From Pseudoflavonifractor sp. 524-17 (GTDB lineage: Bacteria; Bacillota; Clostridia; Oscillospirales; Oscillospiraceae), in the NCBI RefSeq assembly GCF_009935845.1, contig NZ_QWEK01000034.1, forward strand, positions 1 through 42,018: a stretch of DNA of 42,018 nt, given 5' to 3'. Made by a program: the position numbers and the translations under genes. The notes beneath the pieces were generated by a model that saw only the letters and a list, made by a program, of their open reading frames with translations, ran no database searches and was not told where the DNA came from. Position 1 is the stretch's first letter. Every line of letters starts with the position of its first letter. Below, one piece after another: positions 31,193-40,050 of the stretch.

Positions 31193-31236
31193 AAAGGGTT
31201 CTCCCCGGCATAAATGCGTGGGGAGAGCCCTTTTCT
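31193..31236 (+). terminator. terminator after the DUF4364 gene
   Basis: The stem AAAAGGGTTCTCCCC pairs with GGGGAGAGCCCTTTT (one G-T pair) across a 12-base loop and ends in TTTTCT. It follows the stop codon directly. Confidence 0.85.
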
Positions 31237-31344
31237 GTGAGCGAGTATCCCACATGGGGCGGGTTTACCGGAAAAAATTTCCCCATCCAGCGCCGTTTTT
31301 GCCGTATTTGCGGCAAAAACGGGCGGGAAGGGGAATTTCTGAGC

Positions 31345-31431
31345 TGGTGCCGGTAGTCGGACTCGAACCGACACGATGTCGCCACCAACGGATTTTGAGT
31401 CCGTCACGTCTACCAATTCCATCATACCGGC
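31345..31431 (-). tRNA. tRNA-Leu (anticodon CAA)
   Basis: Read on the minus strand, the acceptor stem GCCGGTA pairs with TACCGGC, followed by A and an encoded CCA (31345-31347). The anticodon stem ACGGA/TCCGT encloses the loop CTCAAAA with anticodon CAA. A long variable arm (GTTGGTGGCGACATCGT) marks a class II tRNA, and the T-loop is GGTTCGAGTCC. All stems are intact. Confidence 0.96.
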
Positions 31432-31641
31432 GTATCGGTCTCTAATTATAAACGAAAAGAGGCGATTTGGCAAGAGAAAAATGGAAAAGATTTTTTACAA
31501 AGAAATAGGCATACCAATCAGGGGCAAATTGTGCTACAATAAAAACTGGAATTTTAGAGGCCGGATCCTTGATCCGGCTGGATGCCTATAGAAAGGCAAG
31601 TGAATTTATATCACTCTGGCAGGTTTTTAAGAGGTTATACC

Positions 31642-33057
31642 ATGAAACAGATGAGAAAAAAAGCCGCAATCCTGCTTCCGGCGCTGCTGATGCTGCTGAG
31701 CGGATGTATGCTGAAATCAGATGATGATCTGTACCGCATTCCCAAAGCGCCCAAAGAATTTGAGGATCTGACCAAGCAGATCGCCGCAGTACAGGAGCAG
31801 GGGGCAGAGTACTCCGCGCCGCTGACAGGGGAGAACATTCAGAATGTCCAGCTCCAGGATTTGGACGGGGACGGCGAGGTAGACTCGGCGATTGCCTTTT
31901 TTCGGATGAATGGCCAGGAAAATCCCCTGAAAATCTACATCTACCGCCAGCTGGAGGATCGGTATGAGCTGATGGCCATTATTGAGGGAAGCGGGACTGC
32001 CATTAACTATGTGACCTACGAAAATTTGGACAATAATCCTGACAAGGAGATTGTGGTGACTTGGCAGTTGAGCGATCAGGCCCATTTTCTGTCGGCCTAC
32101 TCGGTGTCAGAGGACCAGGTGGTAGAGCTGCTGCACACCGACTATGTCTCGTTCAAGCTCTCCGACATGGACCGGGACAATGATCAGGAGATCCTCATTG
32201 TCAATACCCGACCGGAGAGCGGTCCCCAGGTGGAACTCTATGATTTTCAGGACGGGCTGATGGAGCTGGACTCCGCAGCGCCGCTGTCCGCGGGGATTGC
32301 GGACCCCAAGGACAGCGCGGTGCAGCGGGGCTATTTGAGGGACTCGGTGCCGGCGCTCTTTGTCACTTCAAATCTCTTTGACGAGCTGAACGAGCGAAAT
32401 ACCTTCCGCACCACAGACATTTTTGTCTGGGAGGGAAAAAAGGATGTACAGGGGCCGGAGGGAGAAAAGAGCCTGCGCAATGTGACCCTGGATGGGGAAA
32501 AGGGATACAGCCACAACACGGTGAGCTCAAACAGCGCCGTGGTGGGGCCTATGGACATCAACCGGGACTCAATTATGGAACTGTCCCAGTCCATTCCTAT
32601 TGAGGAATACCGGCAGACCAGTATGTTGCCCAGCTTCTGGCTGAACCGCTGGAGCCAATATGACATCGACGGGACAGCCCACTATGTGGGCACCACCTAT
32701 TACAACGACCGGGACGGTTGGTATCTCATCCTGCCTGACGAGTGGGAGGGTAAGATCTCCTTGTCACGCCGGGATGCGGCCGGCGGGGGAGAGCGGGCGG
32801 TGGTTTTCTCCTACTGGGACAAGGAGCGCCAGGCGGAGCCTGTGCCCTTTTTGACCATCTACCGCCTGACAGGGAGCAACCGGGAGAGCCGGGTGCTGCT
32901 GCCTGGACGGTTCCGCCTGGCAGACAGCGGGGAGGACATGCCCTCCACCATCTACGCCGCCTGCTTTGAGGAGGGCGGCTGGGACTGCGGCCTGACAGAA
33001 GAAACCCTGCGGGAGCATTTCCAGGTGATTCGGGCGGACTGGGGAAGCAGCGATTAA
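31642..33057 (+). CDS. lipoprotein upstream of a two-component system
   Basis: The 471-residue product has a lipoprotein signal (RKKAAILLPALLMLLSGC) and lies on the outer face of the membrane. The N-terminal half carries acidic, FG-GAP/VCBS-like calcium-loop patterns (LQDLDGDGEVDSAIAFF; NLDNNPDKEIVVTW; DMDRDNDQEILIV), which suggest a beta-propeller. The C-terminal half (GTTYYNDRDGWYLILPDEWEGKISLSRRD) is a separate fold. The response regulator and kinase follow within 60 bases, so it may be a sensory partner or a target; this is inference. ATG 31642 starts the signal peptide. Confidence 0.78.
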   Translation: MKQMRKKAAILLPALLMLLSGCMLKSDDDLYRIPKAPKEFEDLTKQIAAVQEQGAEYSAPLTGENIQNVQLQDLDGDGEVDSAIAFFRMNGQENPLKIYIYRQLEDRYELMAIIEGSGTAINYVTYENLDNNPDKEIVVTWQLSDQAHFLSAYSVSEDQVVELLHTDYVSFKLSDMDRDNDQEILIVNTRPESGPQVELYDFQDGLMELDSAAPLSAGIADPKDSAVQRGYLRDSVPALFVTSNLFDELNERNTFRTTDIFVWEGKKDVQGPEGEKSLRNVTLDGEKGYSHNTVSSNSAVVGPMDINRDSIMELSQSIPIEEYRQTSMLPSFWLNRWSQYDIDGTAHYVGTTYYNDRDGWYLILPDEWEGKISLSRRDAAGGGERAVVFSYWDKERQAEPVPFLTIYRLTGSNRESRVLLPGRFRLADSGEDMPSTIYAACFEEGGWDCGLTEETLREHFQVIRADWGSSD

Positions 33058-33116
33058 GCGGCTTTTTACAGAGACAGTGTTTGAGCAGGGACGGCAGAAA
33101 TAAGGAGTGAACAGGG

Positions 33117-33803
33117 TTGAAAAAGGTACTGGTATTGGAGGATGAGACCAATATCCGCAGTTTTGTGGTGATCAATTTAAAGCGGGCCGGTTATGAGGCC
33201 ATTGAGGCCGGCACCGGGGAAGAGGCGCTGGAGCAGCTGAAACAGAACCCGGACACCAAGGTGGCCCTTTTGGACATTATGCTTCCCGATATGGACGGCT
33301 TCGAGGTGTGCCGCCGCATTCGGGCCAGCAATACCCAGATTGGGATTATCATGCTCACCGCCCGCACCCAGGAGATGGACAAGGTGACCGGCCTGATGAC
33401 CGGGGCGGACGACTATGTGACGAAGCCCTTTTCTCCTGCGGAGCTCACCGCCCGCATTGACGCCCTGTACCGCCGCACCGGCGGCGTGGTGGCGGAGGAC
33501 ACAGGGGAGATCAGCCAGCCGCCCTTTTTGCTGAACACCCGCAACCGTACGCTGGAAAAGAGCGGCCAGCGGGTGAAGCTGACCCAGGTGGAGTACGCGA
33601 TTGTGAAGCTTTTTATGGACAACCCAGGCAAGGCCCTCTCCCGGGAGGAGATTTTGGACACGGTCTGGGGCAGGGATTACTTTGGGGAGCTGAAGATCGT
33701 GGATGTGAACATCCGGCGGCTGCGCATCAAAATTGAGGACGACCCCACCAATCCTACCTATATCAATACTGTCTGGGGCTACGGCTATAAGTGGGGCGGT
33801 TAG
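33117..33803 (+). CDS. OmpR-family response regulator
   Basis: The 228-residue regulator has the receiver domain (VLEDE pocket, phospho-acceptor D53 in ALLDIMLPDMDG, LTAR, TKPFSPAELTARI) and a winged-helix output domain (VKLTQVEYAIVKLFM, VDVNIRRLRIKI, TVWGYGYKW). TTG 33117 follows AAGGAGTGAACAGG. It lies between the lipoprotein and its kinase and is probably co-transcribed with both. The signal and regulon are unknown; the type resembles PhoP/YycF regulators. Confidence 0.92.
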   Translation: MKKVLVLEDETNIRSFVVINLKRAGYEAIEAGTGEEALEQLKQNPDTKVALLDIMLPDMDGFEVCRRIRASNTQIGIIMLTARTQEMDKVTGLMTGADDYVTKPFSPAELTARIDALYRRTGGVVAEDTGEISQPPFLLNTRNRTLEKSGQRVKLTQVEYAIVKLFMDNPGKALSREEILDTVWGRDYFGELKIVDVNIRRLRIKIEDDPTNPTYINTVWGYGYKWGG

Positions 33804-33849
33804 ATCCAGTCCAGACTGGAACAAGCTGGATTGATAAGGCGGTGCATCC

Positions 33850-35274
33850 ATGAAAAAAATGAAGGGCATCCAGCGGCGGTGGATGGTGAACTCCATCAGC
33901 GCCGCGATGCTGAGCATTCTGCTGGCGGTCATTGCCTTCTCAATGGCCATTATCAGCTACTATTACTCCAGCCTGAGCAGGGGGCTGGAGGGCAAAATCA
34001 AGACGGCGGTGAACTTTTTCGGCAGCTATAAGACGGAGGAGGCCTACTATCAAAATGCTTACGCCTTCGTTAACAACCAGTTCGAAGACCGGGATCAGCT
34101 GGACTTTCAGATTCTGGATATAGACGGAGCGGTACACTTTTCCAGCTATATGCTGCTGCCCTCAGGGTACCAGCCGGGGACGCCGGACATTCAGAAGGCG
34201 GTAGAGAGCGAGCGCACCCCAGTATCCAACATCTTTGTATGGACCGGGATTGACCCCAACACCAAGGAGCATGTGATGGCGGTGTCCTGTCCGCTGATTG
34301 TGGGCGGGCAGGTAGTGTCGGTGCTGCGTATGGTCACCTCCCTGGCGGTTGTGGACCGGCAGATTGTGATTGTTATCGGAATTGCGCTGCTGGTGGGTCT
34401 GTTGGTGCTGCTGCTCATCTACGCATCGGGGCTGTACTTTGTCCGCTCCATTGTGGGACCGGTGGCGGAGGTGACCCGTACCGCCGAGCACATCGCCGCC
34501 GGGAGCTACGGCGTCCAAATGGAGAAGAGCTTTGACGACGAGGTGGGAGATCTGATCGACGCCATTAACGATATGTCCACCAAGATCAAGCAGTCGGAAA
34601 AGATGAAGAATGAGTTTATCTCCTCCGTCTCCCACGAGCTGCGCACCCCCCTCACCGCCATTAACGGCTGGGCGGAAACCATTATGAACGGAGAGGTCCG
34701 GGACGCCCACGACGTAAAAAAGGGAATGGGCATTATTGTCAGCGAGGCCCGGCGGCTGATCAACATGGTGGAGGAGCTGCTGGAGTTCTCCCGTATTCAG
34801 GACGGGCGGTTTACCCTGTCGATTGAGCCGGTAGACATCAAGGCGGAGCTGGAGGACGCAGTGTACACCTACCGGGAGTTCTTCCGCCGGGAGGGGATTG
34901 AGCTGACCCATACCGACTGCGAGGAGGAGTTTCCCCTGATGAACGCCGACCCGGAGCGGCTGCGCCAGGTGTTCTGCAACCTGCTGGACAACGCCGCAAA
35001 GCATGGCGGCAGCGGAAAGCGGATTGACACCGCTATCTGGGGAGAGGAGGAACAGGTGGTCATTACCGTGCGGGACTATGGTCCCGGCATCCCGGAGGAG
35101 GAGCTCCCCCACGTGAAGACCCGGTTTTACAAGGGCAGCTCCAAGGCCCGGGGGAGCGGCATCGGTCTGGCGGTGTGCGAGGAGATTGTGGTGCGCCACC
35201 AGGGGACGCTGGACATTGGGAACGCCCCGGGGGGCGGCTGTGTGGCCACTATGCGCTTTCCCATAGGCGGCTGA
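33850..35274 (+). CDS. sensor histidine kinase with extracellular domain and HAMP
   Basis: The 474-residue kinase has two membrane helices (14-37 and 171-193) around an extracellular domain of about 130 residues of Cache/PAS-like character (NFFGSYKTEEAYYQNAYAFV; VSCPLIVGGQVVSVLRMVTSL). HAMP is at about 195-250, HisKA with H262 (VSHELRTPLTA), and the ATPase domain has N-box (FCNLLDNAAKHG), DYGPGIP and GSGIGLAVCEE. It is paired with the regulator 46 bases upstream. Its stop directly abuts the stop of the minus-strand neighbour. Confidence 0.92.
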   Translation: MKKMKGIQRRWMVNSISAAMLSILLAVIAFSMAIISYYYSSLSRGLEGKIKTAVNFFGSYKTEEAYYQNAYAFVNNQFEDRDQLDFQILDIDGAVHFSSYMLLPSGYQPGTPDIQKAVESERTPVSNIFVWTGIDPNTKEHVMAVSCPLIVGGQVVSVLRMVTSLAVVDRQIVIVIGIALLVGLLVLLLIYASGLYFVRSIVGPVAEVTRTAEHIAAGSYGVQMEKSFDDEVGDLIDAINDMSTKIKQSEKMKNEFISSVSHELRTPLTAINGWAETIMNGEVRDAHDVKKGMGIIVSEARRLINMVEELLEFSRIQDGRFTLSIEPVDIKAELEDAVYTYREFFRREGIELTHTDCEEEFPLMNADPERLRQVFCNLLDNAAKHGGSGKRIDTAIWGEEEQVVITVRDYGPGIPEEELPHVKTRFYKGSSKARGSGIGLAVCEEIVVRHQGTLDIGNAPGGGCVATMRFPIGG

Positions 35275-35643
35275 TCAGATAATCGGAGTGCCAAGCTTTT
35301 TTTCCAGCCGCCATTGAGGCGGGGGACCGTCGTCGCTCCAATACTCATCCAGAGCGCGGATTTTCCCGCCCTCCAGCTGGAGGAAGGATACCACATGGAA
35401 GGAGCGGCTTCTGTCCAAGGGGTACACACGACCCACCACAATGGTCGTATCGCCGGCGGCCACAATCCGCTCAATGGCGCCGTCCCACCGGCCGGGATAG
35501 GTGCAGTTGGCCTCAAGATACTCCTCTACGGTAAAATGCTCGTTGGTGCAGTGCCAGTTCACCCAGGCATCGTCCCAAAAGCAGGCCCGCAGGGCCTGGG
35601 CGTCCTGACGCAGCACCGCGTTCCAAAAGTGTTGTATCTCCAC
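35275..35643 (-). CDS. SnoaL/NTF2-like protein
   Basis: A 122-residue protein of the NTF2-like superfamily: the helical start FWNAVLRQDAQALRACFWDDAWVNWHCTNEHFTVEEYLEANCTYPGRW, followed by strands (TIVVGRVYPLDRSRSFHVVSFLQLEGGKIRALDEYWSDDGPPP), is typical. Members may be isomerases, hydrolases or simple binding folds; the substrate cannot be told. GTG 35643 has GAAAGGAGGGTG upstream. Its stop codon touches the stop of the kinase gene with no base between. Confidence 0.82.
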   Translation of the reverse strand: MEIQHFWNAVLRQDAQALRACFWDDAWVNWHCTNEHFTVEEYLEANCTYPGRWDGAIERIVAAGDTTIVVGRVYPLDRSRSFHVVSFLQLEGGKIRALDEYWSDDGPPPQWRLEKKLGTPII

Positions 35644-35678
35644 GATACACCCTCCTTTCGAATTCTTATTCTATCCTA

Positions 35679-35889
35679 TCAGCTGAGCCTTTTTTGCAGC
35701 CAGCTTCTGAAAAAATCCAACTCTGTGTCAGTGTGGAACCAATGTTCGCCGCCTTTTTGTTCTGTAAGCTCACATCCAAAGCGGTCCGCAAACTCCTTCG
35801 CATGGGGATATTCACATGCGGCAATTATTATTTGGGCCGCCCCAGAGGATTGCGGGAATGCCTTCAATTCGAATCTTTTTTAAATTCAT
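35679..35889 (-). pseudogene. alpha/beta hydrolase remnant, internally deleted
   Basis: From ATG 35889 the frame reads MNLKKIRIEGIPAILWGGPN, the start of a known type of small alpha/beta hydrolase, and then stops after 25 codons. In another frame the end of the same family follows: HAKEFADRFGCELT and GEHWFHTDTELDFFRSW, with the catalytic-type His. Most of the enzyme, about 170 residues in relatives, is missing, and the join lies at about 35830-35850. This is a second hydrolase decayed by internal deletion in this window. Confidence 0.7.
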
Positions 35890-36026
35890 GTCGTTCCCTC
35901 ACCAAAATAATTGATCACACTGATTATAGCACCAGCACTCATTTGCTTCAATCGCTTTTCATGAAATTGCCGAAGGTCTCCGTCAGCAACACGTTTCGGA
36001 AAAGAGAGAGGGGTGTGGTGCGGTGC

Positions 36027-36055
36027 TTGCCTTTTCCTGCAAAATTTGATACCAT
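36027..36055 (+). promoter_or_regulatory. promoter of the DUF1385-prmC genes
   Basis: TTGCCT, a 17-base spacer and TACCAT lie 73 bases before ATG 36129. GACAAAGGAGAAG supplies the ribosome site. Confidence 0.5.
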
Positions 36056-36128
36056 AACAATATGTGCCGGATGAAAGCGGAGTCAGGCACAAAAAACAGA
36101 AGCCCACAGACAAAGGAGAAGCAGATAA

Positions 36129-37100
36129 ATGGCAGAGGAAAAGCAGCGGGATTCCGGTTCCTTTCAGACTATGATCGGTGGACAGGCGCTGATTGAGGGA
36201 ATTATGATGCTGGGCCCGGAGAAGAAAGCCGTCGTCATCCGGCGCAGCGACGGGGGACTGGAGGAACAGGTGGAAAATCGGGTGCTCATCAAGGATAAGC
36301 ACCCCATACTGGGGGTGCCTTTGATCCGGGGCGTATTCAACTTCGGCTCCTCCATGGCCAACGGAATGCGGGCCCTGATGTACTCGGCGGAATTTTTCCC
36401 CGAGGAGGAGGGGGAGCCCTCAAAATTTGAGCGGTGGCTGGAACAGAAGCTGGGCAGTGAGAAAATGTCCTCTCTGCTGGTGACAGTGGCGGTGGTCTTG
36501 GGGCTGGCTTTTTCCGTGGGGCTGTTCATTCTGCTGCCCACCGGAGTGGTGGGAGGAATCGGCTTTTTGGCGGGGGGAATGCCTATGTGGTGCCGCAATG
36601 TGCTGGAGGGCGCGGTCCGTGTGGTGATTTTCACGGCCTACCTCATCCTCTGCTCCAAGACGAAGGACATCCGCCGTGTGTTTCAATACCACGGCGCGGA
36701 GCACAAGTCCATCTTCTGCTACGAGGCGGGCCTGCCGCTCACGGTGGAGAACGTGCGCAGGCAGCCCAGGCATCATCCCCGGTGCGGAACCAGCTTCCTT
36801 TTTGTGGTTATCGTGGTGTCTATTTTGATCTCCAGCGTAGTGTTCTCCTTTTTCCCTATGACCAACGCCTTTGCCCGTATGGGGGTCCACCTGCTTCTGC
36901 TCCCTATAGTGGTGAGCATTACCTATGAGCTTAATCGCTGGGTGGGCCGGTGCAGCAACCCGGTCACCCGGCTGTTTACAAAGCCGGGCCTGTGGCTCCA
37001 GAACTGGACCACCTTTGAGCCGGATGACGAGATGATTCAAGTGGGAATCCGTGCGCTGGAGCTGGTACTGCCCAGCGAGAAGGGCAAGGACGCCTGGTAA
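36129..37100 (+). CDS. DUF1385 family membrane protein (YqhQ-like)
   Basis: The 323-residue protein has the family marks IGGQALIEGIMMLGPEK, HPILGVPLIRGVFNFGSSM and FQYHGAEHKSIFCYEAG. A conserved RRQPRHHPRCGTSFLF lies before hydrophobic helices (FVVIVVSILISSVVFSFF; MGVHLLLLPIVVSITYELNRW). Four to five membrane spans are visible. Function is not established. In Clostridia it is often encoded just before prmC, as here, with a 46-base gap, and it may share the transcript. Confidence 0.9.
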   Translation: MAEEKQRDSGSFQTMIGGQALIEGIMMLGPEKKAVVIRRSDGGLEEQVENRVLIKDKHPILGVPLIRGVFNFGSSMANGMRALMYSAEFFPEEEGEPSKFERWLEQKLGSEKMSSLLVTVAVVLGLAFSVGLFILLPTGVVGGIGFLAGGMPMWCRNVLEGAVRVVIFTAYLILCSKTKDIRRVFQYHGAEHKSIFCYEAGLPLTVENVRRQPRHHPRCGTSFLFVVIVVSILISSVVFSFFPMTNAFARMGVHLLLLPIVVSITYELNRWVGRCSNPVTRLFTKPGLWLQNWTTFEPDDEMIQVGIRALELVLPSEKGKDAW

Positions 37101-37146
37101 ACATAAGAAACGATAAGAGAGATTTTGTGTGTGAGGGTGATTCCCA

Positions 37147-38010
37147 ATGGCGACCACCTATAATAATCTGTATCTGGACGCCCGCCGGGATCTGAAGCGG
37201 GCGGGGATCGAGTCGGCCCAGCTGGAGGCGCGGGAAATTGTCTGCTTTGCCGCAGAAAAGAGCCGGGAGCAGTTTTACCGGGATATCTGTCTCTATGCCT
37301 CGGCCCAGGTGGAACAAAAGGTAAAGACGCTGGTGAAGCGCCGGGTGGCGGGGGAGCCGGTGGCCTATCTCATCGGGGAGTGGGAGTTTTACGGCCTGCC
37401 CCTGGAGATCTCGCCGGATGTCCTCATCCCCCGGCTGGACACGGAGGTGCTGGCGGAACAGGCCATTTTGCTGGCCCGGGCCGCCGGGGAAGGGGTGCGG
37501 GTGCTGGATCTGTGCGCCGGAAGCGGCTGTGTGGGCCTGGCCGTAGCTGCCAATGTGCCGGGGAGCCGGGTGGTGCTGTGCGACGTGTCGGAGGCGGCGC
37601 TGGAGATCTGTAAAAAAAACGTGCGCCGCAACGACCTCAATGCCCGGGTCACCTGTGCCCAGGCGGACGCCCGGCAGACGCCGCCCTCTACCCTGTGGGA
37701 CTTTGACGTGATCGCCAGCAATCCGCCCTACATCCCAAGCGGGGAGATGGCGGGTTTAGAGCCCACCGTCCGGGACTTTGAGCCCCAGCTGGCGTTGGAC
37801 GGAGGCCCAGATGGTCTGGACTTTTACCGCATGATCGCCAACGGGTGGAAGAACGCCCTGAGCCTGGGCGGCACCCTCCTCTTTGAGGTAGGGATGGGCC
37901 AGGCCAGCGACGTGGGCGCCATTTTGGAACAGGCTGGCTATGAGGATATTCGCAGCTATCGGGATACCCAAGGCATTCTGCGGGTGGTGGCCGGCGTGGT
38001 AAAGGATTGA
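37147..38010 (+). CDS. prmC: peptide chain release factor N5-glutamine methyltransferase
   Basis: PrmC methylates the GGQ glutamine of release factors RF1 and RF2 using SAM. The 287-residue product has the N-terminal helical domain (RRVAGEPVAYLIGEWEFYGLPLEI, VLIPRLDTEVL), the SAM motif VLDLCAGSGCVGLAVA and the catalytic NPPYIP (about 197-202). PEPTVRDFEPQLALDGG is represented by LEPTVRDFEPQLALDGG. Its GTGAGGGTGATTCCC leader provides the ribosome site. prfA is not in this window. No gene is seen between 38011 and 38209. Confidence 0.94.
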   Translation: MATTYNNLYLDARRDLKRAGIESAQLEAREIVCFAAEKSREQFYRDICLYASAQVEQKVKTLVKRRVAGEPVAYLIGEWEFYGLPLEISPDVLIPRLDTEVLAEQAILLARAAGEGVRVLDLCAGSGCVGLAVAANVPGSRVVLCDVSEAALEICKKNVRRNDLNARVTCAQADARQTPPSTLWDFDVIASNPPYIPSGEMAGLEPTVRDFEPQLALDGGPDGLDFYRMIANGWKNALSLGGTLLFEVGMGQASDVGAILEQAGYEDIRSYRDTQGILRVVAGVVKD

Positions 38011-38209
38011 GCACCTATCGCCACAGCTGGGAATACAGACATTTAAAGTCCGATTTATTGGACAGCAGATATGAGATACTGAATCCTGTCGAAAGACACT
38101 CCAGCCACGATTTTACGGATGGCTTTTCCGCTTGTCCTATGGTGGCTGGTGTGGTCGGGGACTACAGATTACGGAGCCGGCAGCGGACCGGCAGGAAAGG
38201 GAGAGACCT

Positions 38210-39370
38210 ATGGCGGAAAAGAAAAAATCCACGGTAGAGGCGGCGGCCCCGGCGGCAGACCGGAAAAAGGCGCTGGAGACCTGCCTGGCCAATATTGAAA
38301 AGACCTATGGAAAGGGTACGGTGATGCGCCTGGGGCAGAACAGCCATGTGGTGGTGGAGTCCATCCCCACAGGTTCGCTGTCCTTGGATCTGGCCCTGGG
38401 GATTGGGGGCGTGCCAAAGGGACGCATTATTGAGGTGTACGGTCCAGAGTCCTCCGGCAAGACCACCTTGGCCCTGCACATTGTGGCGGAAGCCCAAAAG
38501 AAGGGGGGCGAGGTGGCCTTTATTGACGCCGAGCACGCCCTGGACCCCACTTACGCCAGAGCGCTGGGGGTGGACATCGACTCCATGCTGATCTCCCAGC
38601 CGGACACTGGGGAGCAGGGCCTGGAGATCTGCGAGGCCCTGGTCCGCTCCGGCGCCATTGATGTGGTGATTGTGGACTCGGTGGCGGCGCTGACCCCCCG
38701 GGCGGAAATTGAGGGGGACATGGGGGACAGCCATGTGGGTCTGCTGGCCCGGCTGATGAGCCAGGCCCTGCGGAAGCTGGCGGGCTCCATCGCCAAGACC
38801 AACTGTATTGTAGTCTTCATCAACCAGCTCCGGGAGAAGGTGGGAGTGGTGTACGGTAATCCGGAGGTGACCACCGGCGGCCGGGCGCTGAAGTTCTACT
38901 CCTCCGTGCGCATGGATGTGCGCCGGGTGGAGGCGCTGAAAAGCGGCTCGGAGATCATCGGCAACCGGACCCGGGTGAAAGTGGTGAAAAACAAGGTGGC
39001 GCCTCCCTTTAAAGAGGCGGAGTTTGACATTATGTATGGTGAGGGCATCTCCAAGGTGGGAGAGCTGGTGGATCTGGGTGTCAAGCTGGACATCATCCAG
39101 AAATCAGGCTCCTGGTTCTCCATGGGAGAGGTGCGTCTGGGCCAGGGTCGGGACGCGGTGAAGCAGTACTTAAAGTCCAAACCGGAAGAGGCGGAGCGGG
39201 TGGAGACGGAGATCCGCAAAAACTCCTATAAGCTGCTGTCCAGTCAGGCCCAGGCGGCGGCCCGGGCTGCTGGCCGCGCGGTGGATGTGAGCGCCGAGGA
39301 CTTCGACGACAGCGCCGCCGCCCCAGCCGCCGAAAAGGGCGGGGAGAGTCAGGACGATGCGGCTGAGTAA
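38210..39370 (+). CDS. recA: RecA recombinase
   Basis: RecA forms filaments on single-stranded DNA, promotes strand exchange and triggers LexA self-cleavage. The 386-residue protein has Walker A GPESSGKT (78-85), Walker [18 protein letters not shown], loop L1/L2 regions ([41 protein letters not shown]) and the C-terminal domain [15 protein letters not shown]. It has an Ala/Asp/Glu-rich acidic tail. ATG 38210 follows GGGAGAG. No GAAC-N4-GTTC LexA box was seen in the 199 bases upstream. recX overlaps its end by 14 bases. Confidence 0.98.
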   Translation: MAEKKKSTVEAAAPAADRKKALETCLANIEKTYGKGTVMRLGQNSHVVVESIPTGSLSLDLALGIGGVPKGRIIEVYGPESSGKTTLALHIVAEAQKKGGEVAFIDAEHALDPTYARALGVDIDSMLISQPDTGEQGLEICEALVRSGAIDVVIVDSVAALTPRAEIEGDMGDSHVGLLARLMSQALRKLAGSIAKTNCIVVFINQLREKVGVVYGNPEVTTGGRALKFYSSVRMDVRRVEALKSGSEIIGNRTRVKVVKNKVAPPFKEAEFDIMYGEGISKVGELVDLGVKLDIIQKSGSWFSMGEVRLGQGRDAVKQYLKSKPEEAERVETEIRKNSYKLLSSQAQAAARAAGRAVDVSAEDFDDSAAAPAAEKGGESQDDAAE

Positions 39371-40031
39371 GCTGTCACCCTCCCAGCGGGTGAAGGGCCG
39401 CTGGCTGCTCTACCTGGAGGACGGCAGAATTCTCCGCGTGGGGGAGGAGGCGGTGGTGTCCTTTGGCCTGTACGCGGGAATGGACCTATCCGAGCCTCAG
39501 CTGGCGGAGCTGGACCGGGGGGCGAGGGAGTCCCGGCTGCGGGAGAAAGCCCTTCGGGCGCTGTCCGCCCGCCCGCTGTCCCGAAAGGAGCTGCTTCAAA
39601 AGCTGACCCGTCCCCCCAGAAAAAAAGGCGAGGATGGTGCGGAGGAGGCAGGCCCCACCCCCGCCGAGGCGGAGGCAGTGGCCGACTGGCTGGAGAGGCT
39701 GGGCTACCTCAATGACGAGACCTATGCTGCTGCAGTGGCCCGGCACTATGCTGCCAAGGGCTACGGTCACCGGAGGATCCAAGACGAGCTGTTTCGCCGT
39801 GGGGTGCCCCGGGAATACTGGGAGACCGCCCTGGCGCAGGACGAGGCTGGGGATGGGGAGGAAGCGGAGCGCATCAATGCCCTCATCGAAAAAAAGATGC
39901 GCGGGGCGGATCCCGACGACCGGAAGGCCCTCAAGCGGGTGTCCGATGCTCTGGCCCGGCGGGGATACCGCTGGGAGGATATCAAGGAGGGACTGGACCG
40001 CTATCGGGCGGACCACCGGATGGATGACTGA
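39357..40031 (+). CDS. recX: regulatory protein RecX
   Basis: RecX binds RecA filaments and inhibits their activity. The 224-residue protein has an N-terminal beta extension ([23 protein letters not shown]) and three-helix RecX repeats: [54 protein letters not shown]; and a C-terminal [23 protein letters not shown] charged linker ([12 protein letters not shown]) interrupts the first repeat. ATG 39357 lies inside recA (14-base overlap), which couples the two proteins' synthesis. Confidence 0.93.
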   Translation: MRLSKLSPSQRVKGRWLLYLEDGRILRVGEEAVVSFGLYAGMDLSEPQLAELDRGARESRLREKALRALSARPLSRKELLQKLTRPPRKKGEDGAEEAGPTPAEAEAVADWLERLGYLNDETYAAAVARHYAAKGYGHRRIQDELFRRGVPREYWETALAQDEAGDGEEAERINALIEKKMRGADPDDRKALKRVSDALARRGYRWEDIKEGLDRYRADHRMDD

Positions 40032-40050
40032 GAACAGGGAGGAATTGACC

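Noticed and set aside
38011-38209. LexA box upstream of recA
   Set aside because: No GAAC-N4-GTTC-like sequence could be found.
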